Below the pieces are notes generated by a model, which did no database searches, was not told the origin of the DNA, and was given only the letters and a program-made list of their open reading frames with translations. DNA of 64,000 nt from Rivibacter subsaxonicus. GTDB taxonomy: Bacteria; Pseudomonadota; Gammaproteobacteria; Burkholderiales; Burkholderiaceae_C. Position 1 is the first letter of the stretch. Each line of letters opens with the position of its first letter. Position numbers and translations under genes: made by a program. The DNA lies in assembly GCF_004217215.1 (NCBI RefSeq), contig NZ_SHKP01000005.1, positions 439,501-503,500 of the forward strand, written 5' to 3'. This document shows positions 41,069-53,837 of this stretch, one piece after another.

Positions 41069-42040
41069 TCAGCCCGGTAGCGCGCCGGCGACGACGCCGT
41101 GCCGGTAGTCGCTCGGCGCCACGCCGAGATGGGCGCGGAAGACGCGACTGAAGTGCGCCATGCTCGAAAAGCCGAAGCTGAACGCGATGTCGGTGATTGA
41201 GCGTCGATCGTTGGCGCGGTCGTCGAAGCTCTTGCGGCAGGCCTCGAGCCGGCAGCGCAGGATGTAGCCGGCGACGCCGTCGGGCTCCTCGGCAAAGGCG
41301 TTGTAGAGCTGGCGCCGGCTGCAGTTGAGCGCGAGTGCGATGGCGTCGACCGCCAGCGCCGGGTCGCCCAGGTGCGCGCTCACGTGCTGCTTGATGCGCT
41401 CGCGCAGCGCCTCGCGCTGGGTGGCGGCGGTGCCGATGCCGGCCAGTTCCAGCATGGACAGGTGCACGAACTGCGTGATCGCGTCGCCCACCCCGCGCGC
41501 GGCCACCTCCGACATGCCGGGCAGCTCGCGGTAGGCGGAGCGCATGGTCTCGAGCGCCATCCGTGCCACGCCGCCGCTGCCGCCCAGGCGCCGCGCCAGC
41601 AGCGGGTCGAGCGAGATCCCGCGCTCGACCAGGCTCTGCTTGGGCAGCATCACGATCAGGTGTTCCACGCGCACCGGGTTGGCGACCGCGTAGCTCGCGG
41701 TGGTGTCGTAGAGGCTCCACTGGCCGGGCGTGACCCAGGCCTCGCGGCCCTGCTGCTCGACGCCGGCGCAGCCCACGTAGGGCGCGACGATCTTGAGGTA
41801 GCCGGTCTCGCCGGAGCGCGCCAGCGCGGCCGAGCGCAGCACGCGGTGGCGGTTGGCCTCGAGCCGCGTCAGCACCACGTCACCGGCGTGCAGCGTGCTC
41901 ATGCGGCCGTCGAAGTCGGTGTCGCCGTAGAGGTCGGAACGCAGGCCGCTGAACAGCCGCGCGATGCACTCGGTCCAGAAGCCGACGCGCTCGGCGGCGG
42001 CGACCTGGTCGGTGTTGATCGAGCTGGCGGTGATGCCCAT
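41069..42040 (-). CDS. AraC-family transcriptional regulator (AraC-binding-like N domain)
   Basis: 323 residues. The N-terminal half matches the AraC-binding-like domain of FeaR/XylS-like regulators (RVGFWTECIARLFSGL, GDVVLTRLEANRHRV, YDTTASYAV). The C-terminal 110 residues hold two helix-turn-helix units: AVDAIALALNCSRRQLYNAF and SITDIAFSFGFSSMAHFSR. It is divergent from the ABC transporter operon across 237 bases and is its likely activator. FeaR-like regulators respond to aromatic aldehydes or acids, fitting the aldehyde dehydrogenase at the operon end. Confidence 0.88.
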   Translation of the reverse strand: MGITASSINTDQVAAAERVGFWTECIARLFSGLRSDLYGDTDFDGRMSTLHAGDVVLTRLEANRHRVLRSAALARSGETGYLKIVAPYVGCAGVEQQGREAWVTPGQWSLYDTTASYAVANPVRVEHLIVMLPKQSLVERGISLDPLLARRLGGSGGVARMALETMRSAYRELPGMSEVAARGVGDAITQFVHLSMLELAGIGTAATQREALRERIKQHVSAHLGDPALAVDAIALALNCSRRQLYNAFAEEPDGVAGYILRCRLEACRKSFDDRANDRRSITDIAFSFGFSSMAHFSRVFRAHLGVAPSDYRHGVVAGALPG

Positions 42041-42277
42041 GGTGAAGACGCGCTGGCCGGCCGCGAAGCGGCCTTGGAATGCGAAGCCTATCGACCTGCC
42101 GGCCGCGGCTCAAGCGACCGAACCCGGACCGCGGGTAAGCCCCGAGCGGCGTGCACGGATCGTCAAGCGCGCGTGCATGCAGCGTCAAGCGCCAGCCACC
42201 GGCGCTGCCCAGAATGCGGGCACAGACCGGCGTCGTCAGCCGGCATCGTCACGACCGACCGACCACGGAGACAAGCC

Positions 42278-43501
42278 ATGACCGCACGTCGCACCCCGCC
42301 CGCCGGCCTGATCAAGCGCCGCACCCTCGTCCAGGCCGCCGCCGTCGCCCCGGTGGCGCTGGCGCTGCCATCGATCGGCACCGCGCAGGCCGCGCCGGTG
42401 CGCATCGGCTACGCCATCGCGCGCACCGGCCCGTGGTCGACCGGCGCCCAGGTCAGCCAGGAGCCGAACTACCTGATGTGGGCCGAGCAGCAGAACGCCG
42501 CCGGCGGCTTGAGCGTCAAGGGCGTCAAGCGCCCGATCGAGCTGCTCAGCTCCGACGACCGCAGCGACATCGAGACCTGCGTGCGCACCTACGAGAAGCT
42601 GATGGGCAGCGACAAGGTCGACCTGATCCTGCCGCCCTGGGGCAGCAACGCCAACTTCGCGGTCGCGCCGCTGGCCACCCGCTTCGGCTACCCGATGCTG
42701 GCGCCGACCGCGCTGAGCCGGCGCCTGATCGAGATGAAGCTGCCCTACTTCTTCTCGCTGCTGCAGCAGCCGGCGCCGATGATGAATGCGCTGGTCGACA
42801 TGCTCAAGGCCAATGGCGTCAAGTCGATCACTGCGATCTACGTGGACGACCTGTTCGGCATCGAGAACTACGCGGCGCTGAAGGTGGCGCTGCAGGGCAC
42901 CGGCATCAGCCTGCTCGAGGACAAGAGCTACCCGCTCGGCGTCAAGGACCTGTCGCCGGTGCTGCGCTCGATGAAGGACAAGAACCCGGACGCCTTCGTC
43001 GGCCTGACCTACCCGCCCGACACCATCCTCGCCAGCAAGCAGGCCAAGGAGATCGGCTTCAACCCGAAGTACTTCTACGCCAGCGTCGGCACCGCGTTCC
43101 AGCTCTACCGCAACGTGATGGGCGCCGGCGCCGAAGGCGTGCTCGGCATGGGTTCGTGGAACGCCAAGAGCAGCCCCGGCGCCAAGGCCTATTTCGACGC
43201 CCACGTGGCGAAGTTCGGCGCGCAGAAGGAGCCCGATCGCTGGGCCAGCGGCGCCACCTGGGCCGGGCTGCAGATCATGACGGCGGCGGTCGCCAAGGTC
43301 GGCCTCGACCGCAAGGCGATCCGCGACTACGTGACGAGCGGCGACCACAACACGATCCTCGGCAAGATCAAGTTCGCCGGCAGCGAGAACGTCGGCACGC
43401 CGGGCAGCGTGAGCCAGTGGCAGAAGGGCGAGTTCGAGGTCGTGTGGCCCAAGTCGATGGCGACCGGCACGCTGGTGACGCCGAAGCCGGCGTGGGTCTG
43501 A
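42278..43501 (+). CDS. Branched-chain-amino-acid-type ABC transporter substrate-binding protein
   Basis: 407-aa periplasmic binding protein (LivJ/type I fold, Peripla_BP_6). The leader has KRRTLVQAAAVAPVALALP, close to a Tat signal, and the mature protein begins VRIGYAIARTGPWSTGAQ. It is the first gene of a rightward transport operon. Relatives carry amino acids, amides or aromatic acids; the neighbouring AraC regulator and aldehyde dehydrogenase favour an aromatic or aldehyde-derived substrate, but this is inference. The start at 42278 is set by the leader; the longer open frame runs back through the regulator gene. Confidence 0.88.
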   Translation: MTARRTPPAGLIKRRTLVQAAAVAPVALALPSIGTAQAAPVRIGYAIARTGPWSTGAQVSQEPNYLMWAEQQNAAGGLSVKGVKRPIELLSSDDRSDIETCVRTYEKLMGSDKVDLILPPWGSNANFAVAPLATRFGYPMLAPTALSRRLIEMKLPYFFSLLQQPAPMMNALVDMLKANGVKSITAIYVDDLFGIENYAALKVALQGTGISLLEDKSYPLGVKDLSPVLRSMKDKNPDAFVGLTYPPDTILASKQAKEIGFNPKYFYASVGTAFQLYRNVMGAGAEGVLGMGSWNAKSSPGAKAYFDAHVAKFGAQKEPDRWASGATWAGLQIMTAAVAKVGLDRKAIRDYVTSGDHNTILGKIKFAGSENVGTPGSVSQWQKGEFEVVWPKSMATGTLVTPKPAWV

Positions 43502-43514
43502 GCCAGGGGATCCG

Positions 43515-44393
43515 TTGACCGCAGGTGCCTGGGCCGAACTGATCGCCTCCGGTCTCATCACCGGAGGCATCTACGCGCTGGTCGCGCTCGGCCTGAACCT
43601 GCAGTACGGGCTGATGCGCATCCTCAACATCGCGCACGGCGAGTTCCTGATGGTCGGCGCCTTCCTCACCTGGACGGCGCACACCATGCTCGGCATCTCG
43701 CCGCTGCTGATGGTGCCGGTCTCCTTCGCGCTGCTGATGGGGCTCGGGCTCGTGATCCACCGGCTCACCTTCCGCCGCCTCACGCGCACCAGCCCCAACC
43801 TCGATGTCTTCGAGGCACGCGGGCTGATGGCGAGCTTCGGCCTGATGTTCCTGGTGCAGAACTGCGCGCAGCTGCTGTGGGGCGGCGACCTGCGCGGCTA
43901 TGACTTCCTGGCCGCGCCGGTGGCGATCGGCGGCGCGCAGTTCGCCGCCAACAAGCTGCTGCTGTTCGTGCTGGCGCTGCTGTTCAGCGGCGCGCTGATC
44001 CTGCTGTTGCGCCTGACGCTGCTCGGCAAGGGCGTGCGCGCGCTGATGCAGTCGCCGACCGGCGCGCAACTGGTGGGCATCGACACCGGACGCCTGCACC
44101 CGCTGATGTTCGGCATCGGCCTCGGGCTGTCGGGCGTGGCCGGCTGCCTGCTGTCGATGACGTACACGATCTCGCCGTCGATGGGCGAGCCCTACACCGT
44201 GACCGCGCTGATCGTCATCACGCTCGGCGGCTTCGGCAGCATGGCCGGCGCGCTGGTCGGCGGCCTCGCGCTCGGCGTGATCGAGGCGCTCGGCATGCAC
44301 TTCACGAATCCCTCGCTGAAGTCGCTGCTGTCCTACGCCATCTTCATCGGCGTGCTGCTGTGGCGGCCGAACGGCTTGTTCGTGCGCAAATGA
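43515..44393 (+). CDS. ABC transporter permease, LivH type
   Basis: 292-aa inner-membrane permease with eight or so helices; LASGLITGGIYALVALGLNL... is the standard LivH opening, LRIL/NIAHGEFLMVGAFLTW the conserved first loop, and ITLGGFGSMAGALVGGLALG a late signature. It starts with TTG preceded by AGGGGA. Its stop overlaps the livM start by four bases. Confidence 0.9.
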   Translation: MTAGAWAELIASGLITGGIYALVALGLNLQYGLMRILNIAHGEFLMVGAFLTWTAHTMLGISPLLMVPVSFALLMGLGLVIHRLTFRRLTRTSPNLDVFEARGLMASFGLMFLVQNCAQLLWGGDLRGYDFLAAPVAIGGAQFAANKLLLFVLALLFSGALILLLRLTLLGKGVRALMQSPTGAQLVGIDTGRLHPLMFGIGLGLSGVAGCLLSMTYTISPSMGEPYTVTALIVITLGGFGSMAGALVGGLALGVIEALGMHFTNPSLKSLLSYAIFIGVLLWRPNGLFVRK

Positions 44394-45303
44394 AAAGAGA
44401 TCTGCTGATCCTGCTGGCGCTGGCCGGCTGGGCGCTCGCAGTGCCGCACTACGGCAGCGAGTTTGCCGTCTCGCTGGCGCTGACCTGCCTGATGTATGCC
44501 GCGCTGGCCACCAGCTGGAGCCTGTTCTGCGGCAGCACGCGCTACCTGTCGCTGGCGACCTCGGCCTTCTTCGGCATCGGCGCCTACGCCGGCGCGCTTG
44601 TGCTCGATCAGCTGCCGTGGCTGCTGGTGATCGCGCTCGGCGCCGCGCTGGCCGCCGGCGTCGCGCTGCTGATGGGCGCGGCGGTGCTGCACCTGCGCGG
44701 CACCTACTTCGCGGTGCTGACCTTCGGCATGACCGAGCTGATCCGCCATGCCGTGACCTACTGGGAGAAGCAGGTCACCGGCACCGTCGGCCGGGTGCTG
44801 CTCGAGGTACCCGAGCGCGACACGGTCTACCTGACGATGCTCGGCCTGGCGGTGGCGGCGCTGGCGGTGTCGATGGTGGTGCGACGCAGCCGCTTCGGCC
44901 TGGCGATGGCCGGCATCGGCGCCGACGAGCAGCGCGCCCAGACGCTCGGCGTCAACACCCGGCTCGTCAAGATCGGCGGCTTCACGCTGATCGCCGCCTT
45001 CGCCGGCGCGGTGGGCGCGACGATGAGCGTGCGCTGGACCTACATCGACCCGGCCACGGTGTTCAACCCCTTCATCGGCTTCCAGACCGTGCTGATCGCG
45101 CTGATCGGCGGCGCCGCGACGCTGTGGGGTCCGCTGATCGCGGCGGTGGTGTTCAGCCTGCTGGCCGAGACACTGCGGCTGCAGGCGCCGCAGGTCTACA
45201 TGATCGCGCTCGGCCTGCTGCTGATCCTGTGCGTGCTCTACCTGCCGGGCGGGCTGGCCTCGCTGCGCCTGGGCACGCTGAGCGCGTGGTGGAAGGACCG
45301 GCG

Positions 45304-45307
<4 letters not shown>
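44390..45307 (+). CDS. ABC transporter permease, LivM type
   Basis: 305-aa membrane permease. Family markers are LRGTYFAVLTFGMTELIRH, GIGADEQRAQTLGVNTRLVK and ALIGGAATLWGPLIAAVVF. The start (MKRDLLILLALAGW) overlaps the LivH stop and its stop overlaps the ATPase start, so the set is translationally coupled. Confidence 0.9.
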
Positions 45308-48263
<2,956 letters not shown>

Positions 48264-48279
48264 GCACGGCCCGGGTAGC

Positions 48280-48906
48280 TCATTTCCCGGCGCGCAGGCA
48301 GCGCATCTCGGTTGCGCCGTAGCCCCAGCGGATCAGCGCCTGGCCTTGATGCTCCCAGAGGCTTTCGTTGCGGCCCTCGTAGCGGGCGCCGCTGGCGCTG
48401 GGCTGCAAGACCATCAGCGAGGTGGCGTCGCCGCGCTCGGCCACCAGCGTCGGAGGCTCGGTCGCGAAGAAGGTGGCGAGTACCTCGTTGGCCGCATCGC
48501 CATTGCAGACGAAGCGCACCGGGCCGACGCCCGGCAGCAGCCGGTAGCGCGCCTGCAGCTCGACGGTCCGCAGCCGGTAGCTGGTCTCGACGCAGGCACG
48601 CTGGTCGCTGCTCCGCCAGCAGTCGTCGCGTCCCTTGACCCAGCCGCGCTGCTCGGCCTTCAGCATCGGCGGCCGCTCGTCGACCGCTGCCTTCGTGGCC
48701 TGCGCGTAGACCTGGGCCAGCTTGCGATCGAGCTGCGCGAGGCCGGGATCGCCGCAGACCAGTGCGGCCATGCTCTCCGCGGCGACCTTGGCGCAATCGA
48801 AGGACGGCCCCTCGGCCGCCCCGGCCGCCCCTGCGGCGAGGAGCCCGAGCATCAGCACTGCGGCAGCCCACGCCGGATGCGACGGACGCGCGAGGTGTGG
48901 CTTCAA
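48280..48906 (-). CDS. LprI-domain / MliC-domain fusion, putative lysozyme inhibitor
   Basis: 208 residues. A signal peptide ends at AAGAAGA; then an LprI/DUF1311-like domain (SFDCAKVAAESMAALVCGDP, RGWVKGRDDCWRSS, CVETSYRLRTVEL) of about 95 residues; then an MliC/PliC-type beta domain (VRFVCNGDAANEVLATFF, ASGARYEGRNESLWEHQGQA, ATEMRCL). Both parts are known, in other proteins, as lysozyme inhibitors, so a two-domain periplasmic inhibitor is likely. It is convergent with the dehydrogenase gene (16-bp gap). Confidence 0.8.
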   Translation of the reverse strand: MKPHLARPSHPAWAAAVLMLGLLAAGAAGAAEGPSFDCAKVAAESMAALVCGDPGLAQLDRKLAQVYAQATKAAVDERPPMLKAEQRGWVKGRDDCWRSSDQRACVETSYRLRTVELQARYRLLPGVGPVRFVCNGDAANEVLATFFATEPPTLVAERGDATSLMVLQPSASGARYEGRNESLWEHQGQALIRWGYGATEMRCLRAGK

Positions 48907-49002
48907 ACGGCGGACTCCTTGGCGTACGAGGATCTGCCCGGATGATGCATGGGCTGCCGCGGCGCACGCTCATAATTCGGCCCACAACAACGGGAGATCG
49001 CC

Positions 49003-49140
49003 ATGGCCAAGGGTCAACAGCGCAGCAACAAGGAAAGCAAGAAGCCGAAGAAGGACAGCGGCCCGTCGAAGCCGGTCTCGCCCGGCGCGGTGACGCCCAC
49101 CGTGGTGACGGTGGTGCCCGACCGCAGCAAGAAGAAGTGA
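49003..49140 (+). CDS. Conserved 45-aa Lys-rich protein
   Basis: MAKGQQRSNKESKKPKKDSG then a Pro/Val linker ending DRSKKK. GGGAG lies ten bases upstream. Comparable short basic proteins are seen in many Burkholderiales genomes; the function is unknown. The stop overlaps the GTG start of the exonuclease gene, showing coupling. Its disorder and charge suggest nucleic-acid or ribosome contact, which is only inference. Confidence 0.75.
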   Translation: MAKGQQRSNKESKKPKKDSGPSKPVSPGAVTPTVVTVVPDRSKKK

Positions 49141-49805
49141 GCTCGCCCGATGGCGCGGGCGCCTCGCAAACCCTCGCCGTCATCGACTTCGAGACCACCG
49201 GCATGTCGCCCGGCATGGGCGCACGTGCCACCGAGATCGCGGCGGTGCTGGTGCGCAACGGCCAGATCGTCGGTCGCTACCAGAGCCTGATGCGCAGCGG
49301 CGCCTGGGTGCCGCCGTTCATCACCCAGCTCACCGGCATCAGCAACGCGATGCTCGAGGCGGCGCCGGCGGCTGCAGAGGTGATGCGCGAGGTCGGCGAG
49401 TTCATCGGCGACGCACCGCTGGTGGCGCACAACGCGGCCTTCGACCGCGGCTTCTGGCGCGCCGAGTGCGAGCGCGCCGATGTTGCGCCGCCGCCGGTCG
49501 ACTCAGGCTTTGCCTGCACGCTGCTGCTGGCGCGCCGTTTGTACCCGGAGGCGCCGAACCACCGGCTCGGCACGCTGAAGGCCTTTCACGAGCTGCCCGA
49601 CGCCGGCCGTGCCCACCGCGCGCTGGCCGATGCCGAGGTCACCGCACACCTGCTGCTGCGCATGCAGCGCGACGTGGAGCGCCGCTTCGAGGACCAGATC
49701 GGCGAGGAAGGCGCGACCCATGCGCTGTTGCTCAAGCTGCAACGCGCGCCGCGCCAGCGCCTGGGCGACTGCGTGCGGGCGCATCGTGTCGTCTGCGCGG
49801 CGTAG
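49137..49805 (+). CDS. DEDDh 3'-5' exonuclease (DnaQ/PolC epsilon-like)
   Basis: 222 residues from a GTG that overlaps the previous stop (GTGA). The Exo I motif VIDFETTGMSPG, Exo II VAHNAAFDRGFW and Exo III HRALADAEVT (His-x4-Asp) are all intact, so the fold should be active. PFITQLTGISNAML is typical of the PolC-epsilon-like subgroup. The C-terminal 40 residues extend past the exonuclease domain. It may trim DNA or RNA in repair; no polymerase domain is attached. Confidence 0.9.
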   Translation: MSSPDGAGASQTLAVIDFETTGMSPGMGARATEIAAVLVRNGQIVGRYQSLMRSGAWVPPFITQLTGISNAMLEAAPAAAEVMREVGEFIGDAPLVAHNAAFDRGFWRAECERADVAPPPVDSGFACTLLLARRLYPEAPNHRLGTLKAFHELPDAGRAHRALADAEVTAHLLLRMQRDVERRFEDQIGEEGATHALLLKLQRAPRQRLGDCVRAHRVVCAA

Positions 49806-49821
49806 CCGCGCACGCGATCGA

Positions 49822-50874
49822 TCAGATCATCGCCGCCGGGTCGTGCGCCGTCTCGGACGCGGCGCCCTCGGCGAAGCGCGTCAGCCGGCGCGCGCGCAGG
49901 TGCAGCAACACATCCGCTTCGAGCCGGCCGGCGTCCTTGAGCCGCAGGTAGTCGGCGCGCGGCAGTTCCATGTCGAGGAAGCCGCCGCCGTCGGCGCGCT
50001 TGAACTCGAGCCGCGTGTTCGGCCCCACCGTGAGCGCCTGCGACAAGGTCACCGCCAGCGTCTGGTCATCCGCCGCCTCGGCGATCTCGAGCTCGTGCGG
50101 GCGCACGTAGCTGGCGCCGCCGGCCTCGTGCTTGGCACGGCCGTGGAAGATGTTCACGTCGCCGAGGAACTGCAGCACGAAGGGCGTGGCCGGTCGGTCG
50201 TAGACCTCGTCCGGCGTGCCGTCCTGCTCGATGCGGCCATGGTTCATCACGACGATGCGGTCGGCTACCTCCATCGCCTCTTCCTGGTCGTGGGTGACGA
50301 AGACGCTGGTCACGTGCACCTCGTCGTGCAACCTCCTCAGCCAGCGCCGCAGCTCCTTGCGTACCTTGGCGTCGAGTGCGCCGAAGGGCTCGTCGAGCAG
50401 CAGCACCTTGGGCTCGACCGCGAGCGCACGCGCCAGCGCGATGCGCTGGCGCTGGCCACCCGAGAGCTGGTGCGGGAAGCGGTCGGCAACCCAGTCGAGC
50501 TGCACCAGTTCGAGCAGCTCCATCACCTTCTTGCGGATCGTCGCGTCGTCGGGTCGCGTGGCCTTGGGCCGCACGCGCAGGCCGAAGGCCACGTTCTCGA
50601 AGATGCTCATATGGCCGAACAGCGCGTAGTGCTGGAACACGAAGCCGACCGCGCGCTCGCGCACGTCGGTGCCGGTGGCGTCGGCGCCGTGGAAGTGCAC
50701 GCTGCCGCTGTCCGGCACCTCGAGCCCGGCGATGATGCGCAGCAGCGTGGTCTTGCCCGAGCCCGAGGGGCCGAGCAGCGCGACCAGTTCGCCCGAGGGG
50801 ATGTCGAGCGTGAGGTTGTCGCAGACGACCGTCTTGCCGAAGCGCTTGTTGAGGTTGCGGACTTCGATGCTCAT
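49822..50874 (-). CDS. cysA: Sulfate/thiosulfate ABC transporter ATP-binding protein CysA
   Basis: 350-aa ATPase energising sulfate uptake. Walker [17 protein letters not shown], signature [17 protein letters not shown], Walker [21 protein letters not shown] and the CysA-typical [16 protein letters not shown] are present; a C-terminal TOBE-like domain (about 245-340) follows. Its start overlaps the cysW stop by four bases. Confidence 0.94.
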   Translation of the reverse strand: MSIEVRNLNKRFGKTVVCDNLTLDIPSGELVALLGPSGSGKTTLLRIIAGLEVPDSGSVHFHGADATGTDVRERAVGFVFQHYALFGHMSIFENVAFGLRVRPKATRPDDATIRKKVMELLELVQLDWVADRFPHQLSGGQRQRIALARALAVEPKVLLLDEPFGALDAKVRKELRRWLRRLHDEVHVTSVFVTHDQEEAMEVADRIVVMNHGRIEQDGTPDEVYDRPATPFVLQFLGDVNIFHGRAKHEAGGASYVRPHELEIAEAADDQTLAVTLSQALTVGPNTRLEFKRADGGGFLDMELPRADYLRLKDAGRLEADVLLHLRARRLTRFAEGAASETAHDPAAMI

Positions 50875-51800
50875 TCCGATTTCTCCAGCGACATGCCGTG
50901 CATGTCCGTCTTCACCCGCCGCTCGACGACGTACTTCAGCACCAGCGTCACCAGCGCCAGCCCGGCCAGCAGCGAGGCCACCGCGAAGGCCGCGGCGAAC
51001 TGGTACTCGTTGTAGAGGATCTCGATGTGCAGCGGCATCGTGTTGGTCTGGCCGCGGATGTGACCCGAGACCACGCTGACCGCGCCGAACTCGCCCATCG
51101 CGCGCGCGTTGCTCAGGATCACCGCATACAGCAGCGCCCACTTGATGTTGGGCAGCGTCACGCGCCAGAAGATCTGCCAGCCGCCGGCGCCGAGCACGCG
51201 CGCGGCCTCTTCCTGCTCGGTGCCCTGGGCCTGCATCAGCGGGATCAGCTCGCGCGCGACGAATGGGAAGGTGATGAACACGGTGGCCATCACGATGCCG
51301 GGCAGCGCGAAGATGATCTTGATGTCGTGCCCGCGCAGCCACTCGCCGAACCAGCCCTGCAGGCCGAACACCAGCACGAAGATCAGGCCGGCGATCACCG
51401 GACTCACCGAGAACGGCAGGTCGATCAGCGTCAGCAGCAGGTTCTTGCCGCGGAAGTCGAACTTGGCGATGCACCAGGAGGCGGCGACGCCGAACAGCAG
51501 GTTCAGCGGCAGCGAGACCGCCGCTACCAGCAGCGTGAGCTTGATGGCGTGCAGCGCATCGGGCTCGACCAGTGCCGCGAGGTAGACCTCCCAGCCCTTC
51601 TTGAAGGCCTCGATGAAGACGGTCGCCAGCGGCACGAACAGGAACAGCGTGAGGAACGCCAGCGCGATGCCGATCAGCAACCGCCGCACCCAGGCCGGCT
51701 CGGTGGTGGCGTTGCGGATCAGGCGCGGGGAGATGCGCACGCTCTGGGTGTGCTGCGCAGCGACGGGAGCGGTGGCGGCAACCGTCATTTCAATGTCCAC
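50871..51800 (-). CDS. cysW: Sulfate ABC transporter permease CysW
   Basis: 309-aa membrane permease. The EAA loop is [40 protein letters not shown] is the CysW signature. The N-terminal 30 residues before the first helix are longer than in E. coli. It overlaps the cysT end by 11 bases. Confidence 0.93.
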   Translation of the reverse strand: MDIEMTVAATAPVAAQHTQSVRISPRLIRNATTEPAWVRRLLIGIALAFLTLFLFVPLATVFIEAFKKGWEVYLAALVEPDALHAIKLTLLVAAVSLPLNLLFGVAASWCIAKFDFRGKNLLLTLIDLPFSVSPVIAGLIFVLVFGLQGWFGEWLRGHDIKIIFALPGIVMATVFITFPFVARELIPLMQAQGTEQEEAARVLGAGGWQIFWRVTLPNIKWALLYAVILSNARAMGEFGAVSVVSGHIRGQTNTMPLHIEILYNEYQFAAAFAVASLLAGLALVTLVLKYVVERRVKTDMHGMSLEKSE

Positions 51801-52626
51801 CTTGCCGGCGCCGCGACCACGCCTGCAACGCGTTGATCGCCAGCAGCATCAAGAAGCTCGCGACCAGCATCACGACCGCGATCGCGGTCGCGCCCGGCAC
51901 GTCGTATTGCTCGAGCTTCGTGATGATCAGCAGCGGCGTGATCTCCGAGACCATCGGCAGGTTGCCGGCGATGAAGATCACCGAACCGTATTCGCCGAGG
52001 GCGCGCGCGAAGGCCAGCGCGAAGCCGGTCAGCAGCGCCGGCGTCAGGATCGGGAAGATCACGTGTTGAAAGGTCTGGCGGCGGCTGGCGCCGAGCGTGG
52101 CGGCGGCCTCTTCCAGTTCCTTGCTCAGGTCTTCCAGCACCGGCTGCAGCGTGCGCACGACGAAGGGCAGGCCGATGAAGACCAGTGCGATGAACACGCC
52201 GACCGGCGTGAAGCTCACCTTGAACGGCAGCAACTGGCCGACCCAGCCGTTCTGGGCCCAGATCGCGGTCAGCGCGATGCCGGCCACTGCGGTCGGCAGC
52301 GCGAACGGCAGGTCGACCAGCGCGTCGACGATGCGCTTGCCGGGAAACTCGTAGCGCACCAGCACCCAGGTGATGATCAGCCCGAACACGGCATTGAGCA
52401 GCGCCGCCGCGAGGCTGGCGCCGAAGGTGAGGCGGTACGAGGCCAGCACGCGCGGCGAGGCCACGGCCTCCCAGAAGGCCGGCCAGGTCATCGTGAAGGC
52501 CTTGAGGAACGCGGCCGACAGCGGCAGCAGCACCACCAGGCTCATGTAGAGCAGGGTGAAGCCGAGCGTGAGGTCGAAGCCCGGCAGCACACTGTGCCGC
52601 CGCAGCAGGGTGCGGGACAGAAACAC
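51790..52626 (-). CDS. cysT: Sulfate ABC transporter permease CysT (CysU)
   Basis: 278-aa membrane permease starting with GTG ([17 protein letters not shown]). The EAA loop reads [20 protein letters not shown], and [17 protein letters not shown] is the CysT signature. It lies 18 bases after the first sulfate-binding protein gene in the sbp-cysTWA order. Confidence 0.93.
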   Translation of the reverse strand: MFLSRTLLRRHSVLPGFDLTLGFTLLYMSLVVLLPLSAAFLKAFTMTWPAFWEAVASPRVLASYRLTFGASLAAALLNAVFGLIITWVLVRYEFPGKRIVDALVDLPFALPTAVAGIALTAIWAQNGWVGQLLPFKVSFTPVGVFIALVFIGLPFVVRTLQPVLEDLSKELEEAAATLGASRRQTFQHVIFPILTPALLTGFALAFARALGEYGSVIFIAGNLPMVSEITPLLIITKLEQYDVPGATAIAVVMLVASFLMLLAINALQAWSRRRQGGH

Positions 52627-52644
52627 TTGGACTCTCGAACCGGC

Positions 52645-53667
52645 CTACTTGCGGTTCGCGGCGAGGATCTGGTCGTAGATGCCGCCGTCGTCGAAGTGCT
52701 CCTTCTGGGCCTTGCTCCAGCCGCCGAAGACCTCGTCGATGGTGAAGGTGTTGACCTTCGGGAAGGTCTTGGCGTGCTTGGCCAGGATGGCCGCGTTGCG
52801 CGGCCGCAGGCCGTGCTGGGCGGCGATCTCCTGCGCCTCGTCGGACCAGAGGTGCTTGAGGTAGGCCTCGGCCGCCTTGCGGGTGCCCTTCTTGTCGACG
52901 ACCTTGTCGACAACGCTGACCGGGTTCTCGGCCAGGATCGTCCACTGCGGGTAGACCACGTCGAAGACGTCGCCGAACTCCTCGCGGATCAGGTCGACCT
53001 CGCTCTCGAAGGTGGCCAGCGCGTCGCCGATGTTGCGCTGGATGAAGGTTGTGGTCGCGGCGCGACCACCGCCGTCGAAGACCGGCACGTTGGCAAAGAT
53101 CTTCTGGACCCGCTCGCGCGCCTGGGCCGGCGTGCCGCCGGCCTTGAGCACCGCGCCGTAGGCGGCGACATAGCTGTAGCGGCCGTTACCGGTGACCTTG
53201 GGGTTCGGGATCACGACCGAGACGCCGGGCTTGGCGACGTCGGCCCAGTCCTTGATGCCCTTGGGGTTGCCCTTGCGCACCAGCAGCACCGTGACCGAGG
53301 TGTTGGGCGCGGCGTTGTCGGGCAGGCGCTTGGCCCAGTCGGCCGGCACCAGGCCGCTGCGCGCGGCGAGCATGTCGATGTCCAGGCCTTGGTTCATCGT
53401 CACGACGTCGGCCTCGAGGCCCTCGATCACCGAGCGGATCTGCTTGCTCGAGCCGCCGTGGCTCTGGTTGAGCGTGATGTCCTCGCCGGCAGTCTTCTTC
53501 CAGTTCGCGGCGAAGGCCTTGTTGTAGTCCTTGTAGAACTCGCGCGAGACGTCGTAGCTGACGTTGAGCAGGGTCGGGCCGGCGGCGCTGGCGAGACCGG
53601 CGGTCGAGACGAGGGCCAGACCGATCAGCGAGCGGCGCAGCAGCGAGAAGGAGGCGATGCGGGACAT
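52645..53667 (-). CDS. Sulfate ABC transporter substrate-binding protein (copy 1)
   Basis: 340-aa periplasmic binding protein. The start at 53667 gives a signal peptide (SLIGLALVSTAGLASAAG). Family motifs: LLNVSYDVSREFYKDYNKAF, QSHGGSSKQIRSVIEGL, GNGRYSYVAAYGAVL and a C-terminal [17 protein letters not shown]. It is adjacent to cysT and so is the resident partner of this transporter. The upstream gene is a paralogue. Confidence 0.93.
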   Translation of the reverse strand: MSRIASFSLLRRSLIGLALVSTAGLASAAGPTLLNVSYDVSREFYKDYNKAFAANWKKTAGEDITLNQSHGGSSKQIRSVIEGLEADVVTMNQGLDIDMLAARSGLVPADWAKRLPDNAAPNTSVTVLLVRKGNPKGIKDWADVAKPGVSVVIPNPKVTGNGRYSYVAAYGAVLKAGGTPAQARERVQKIFANVPVFDGGGRAATTTFIQRNIGDALATFESEVDLIREEFGDVFDVVYPQWTILAENPVSVVDKVVDKKGTRKAAEAYLKHLWSDEAQEIAAQHGLRPRNAAILAKHAKTFPKVNTFTIDEVFGGWSKAQKEHFDDGGIYDQILAANRK

Positions 53668-53837
53668 GGGAGCGCGGGTCTGGTGGACCCTTCGGCAGCA
53701 TGAGGGAGCGCGATCGTAGAAGCGGGCCCTCAAAACAGGAACGACAGTTTTGGCTGATCTTTATGCGAAGAACGAACAAAGACCCGAAGCGGGCGCTCCG
53801 GCTGTGAGCGCACGCTTCGTCATTGGTGGCGTGCAGG

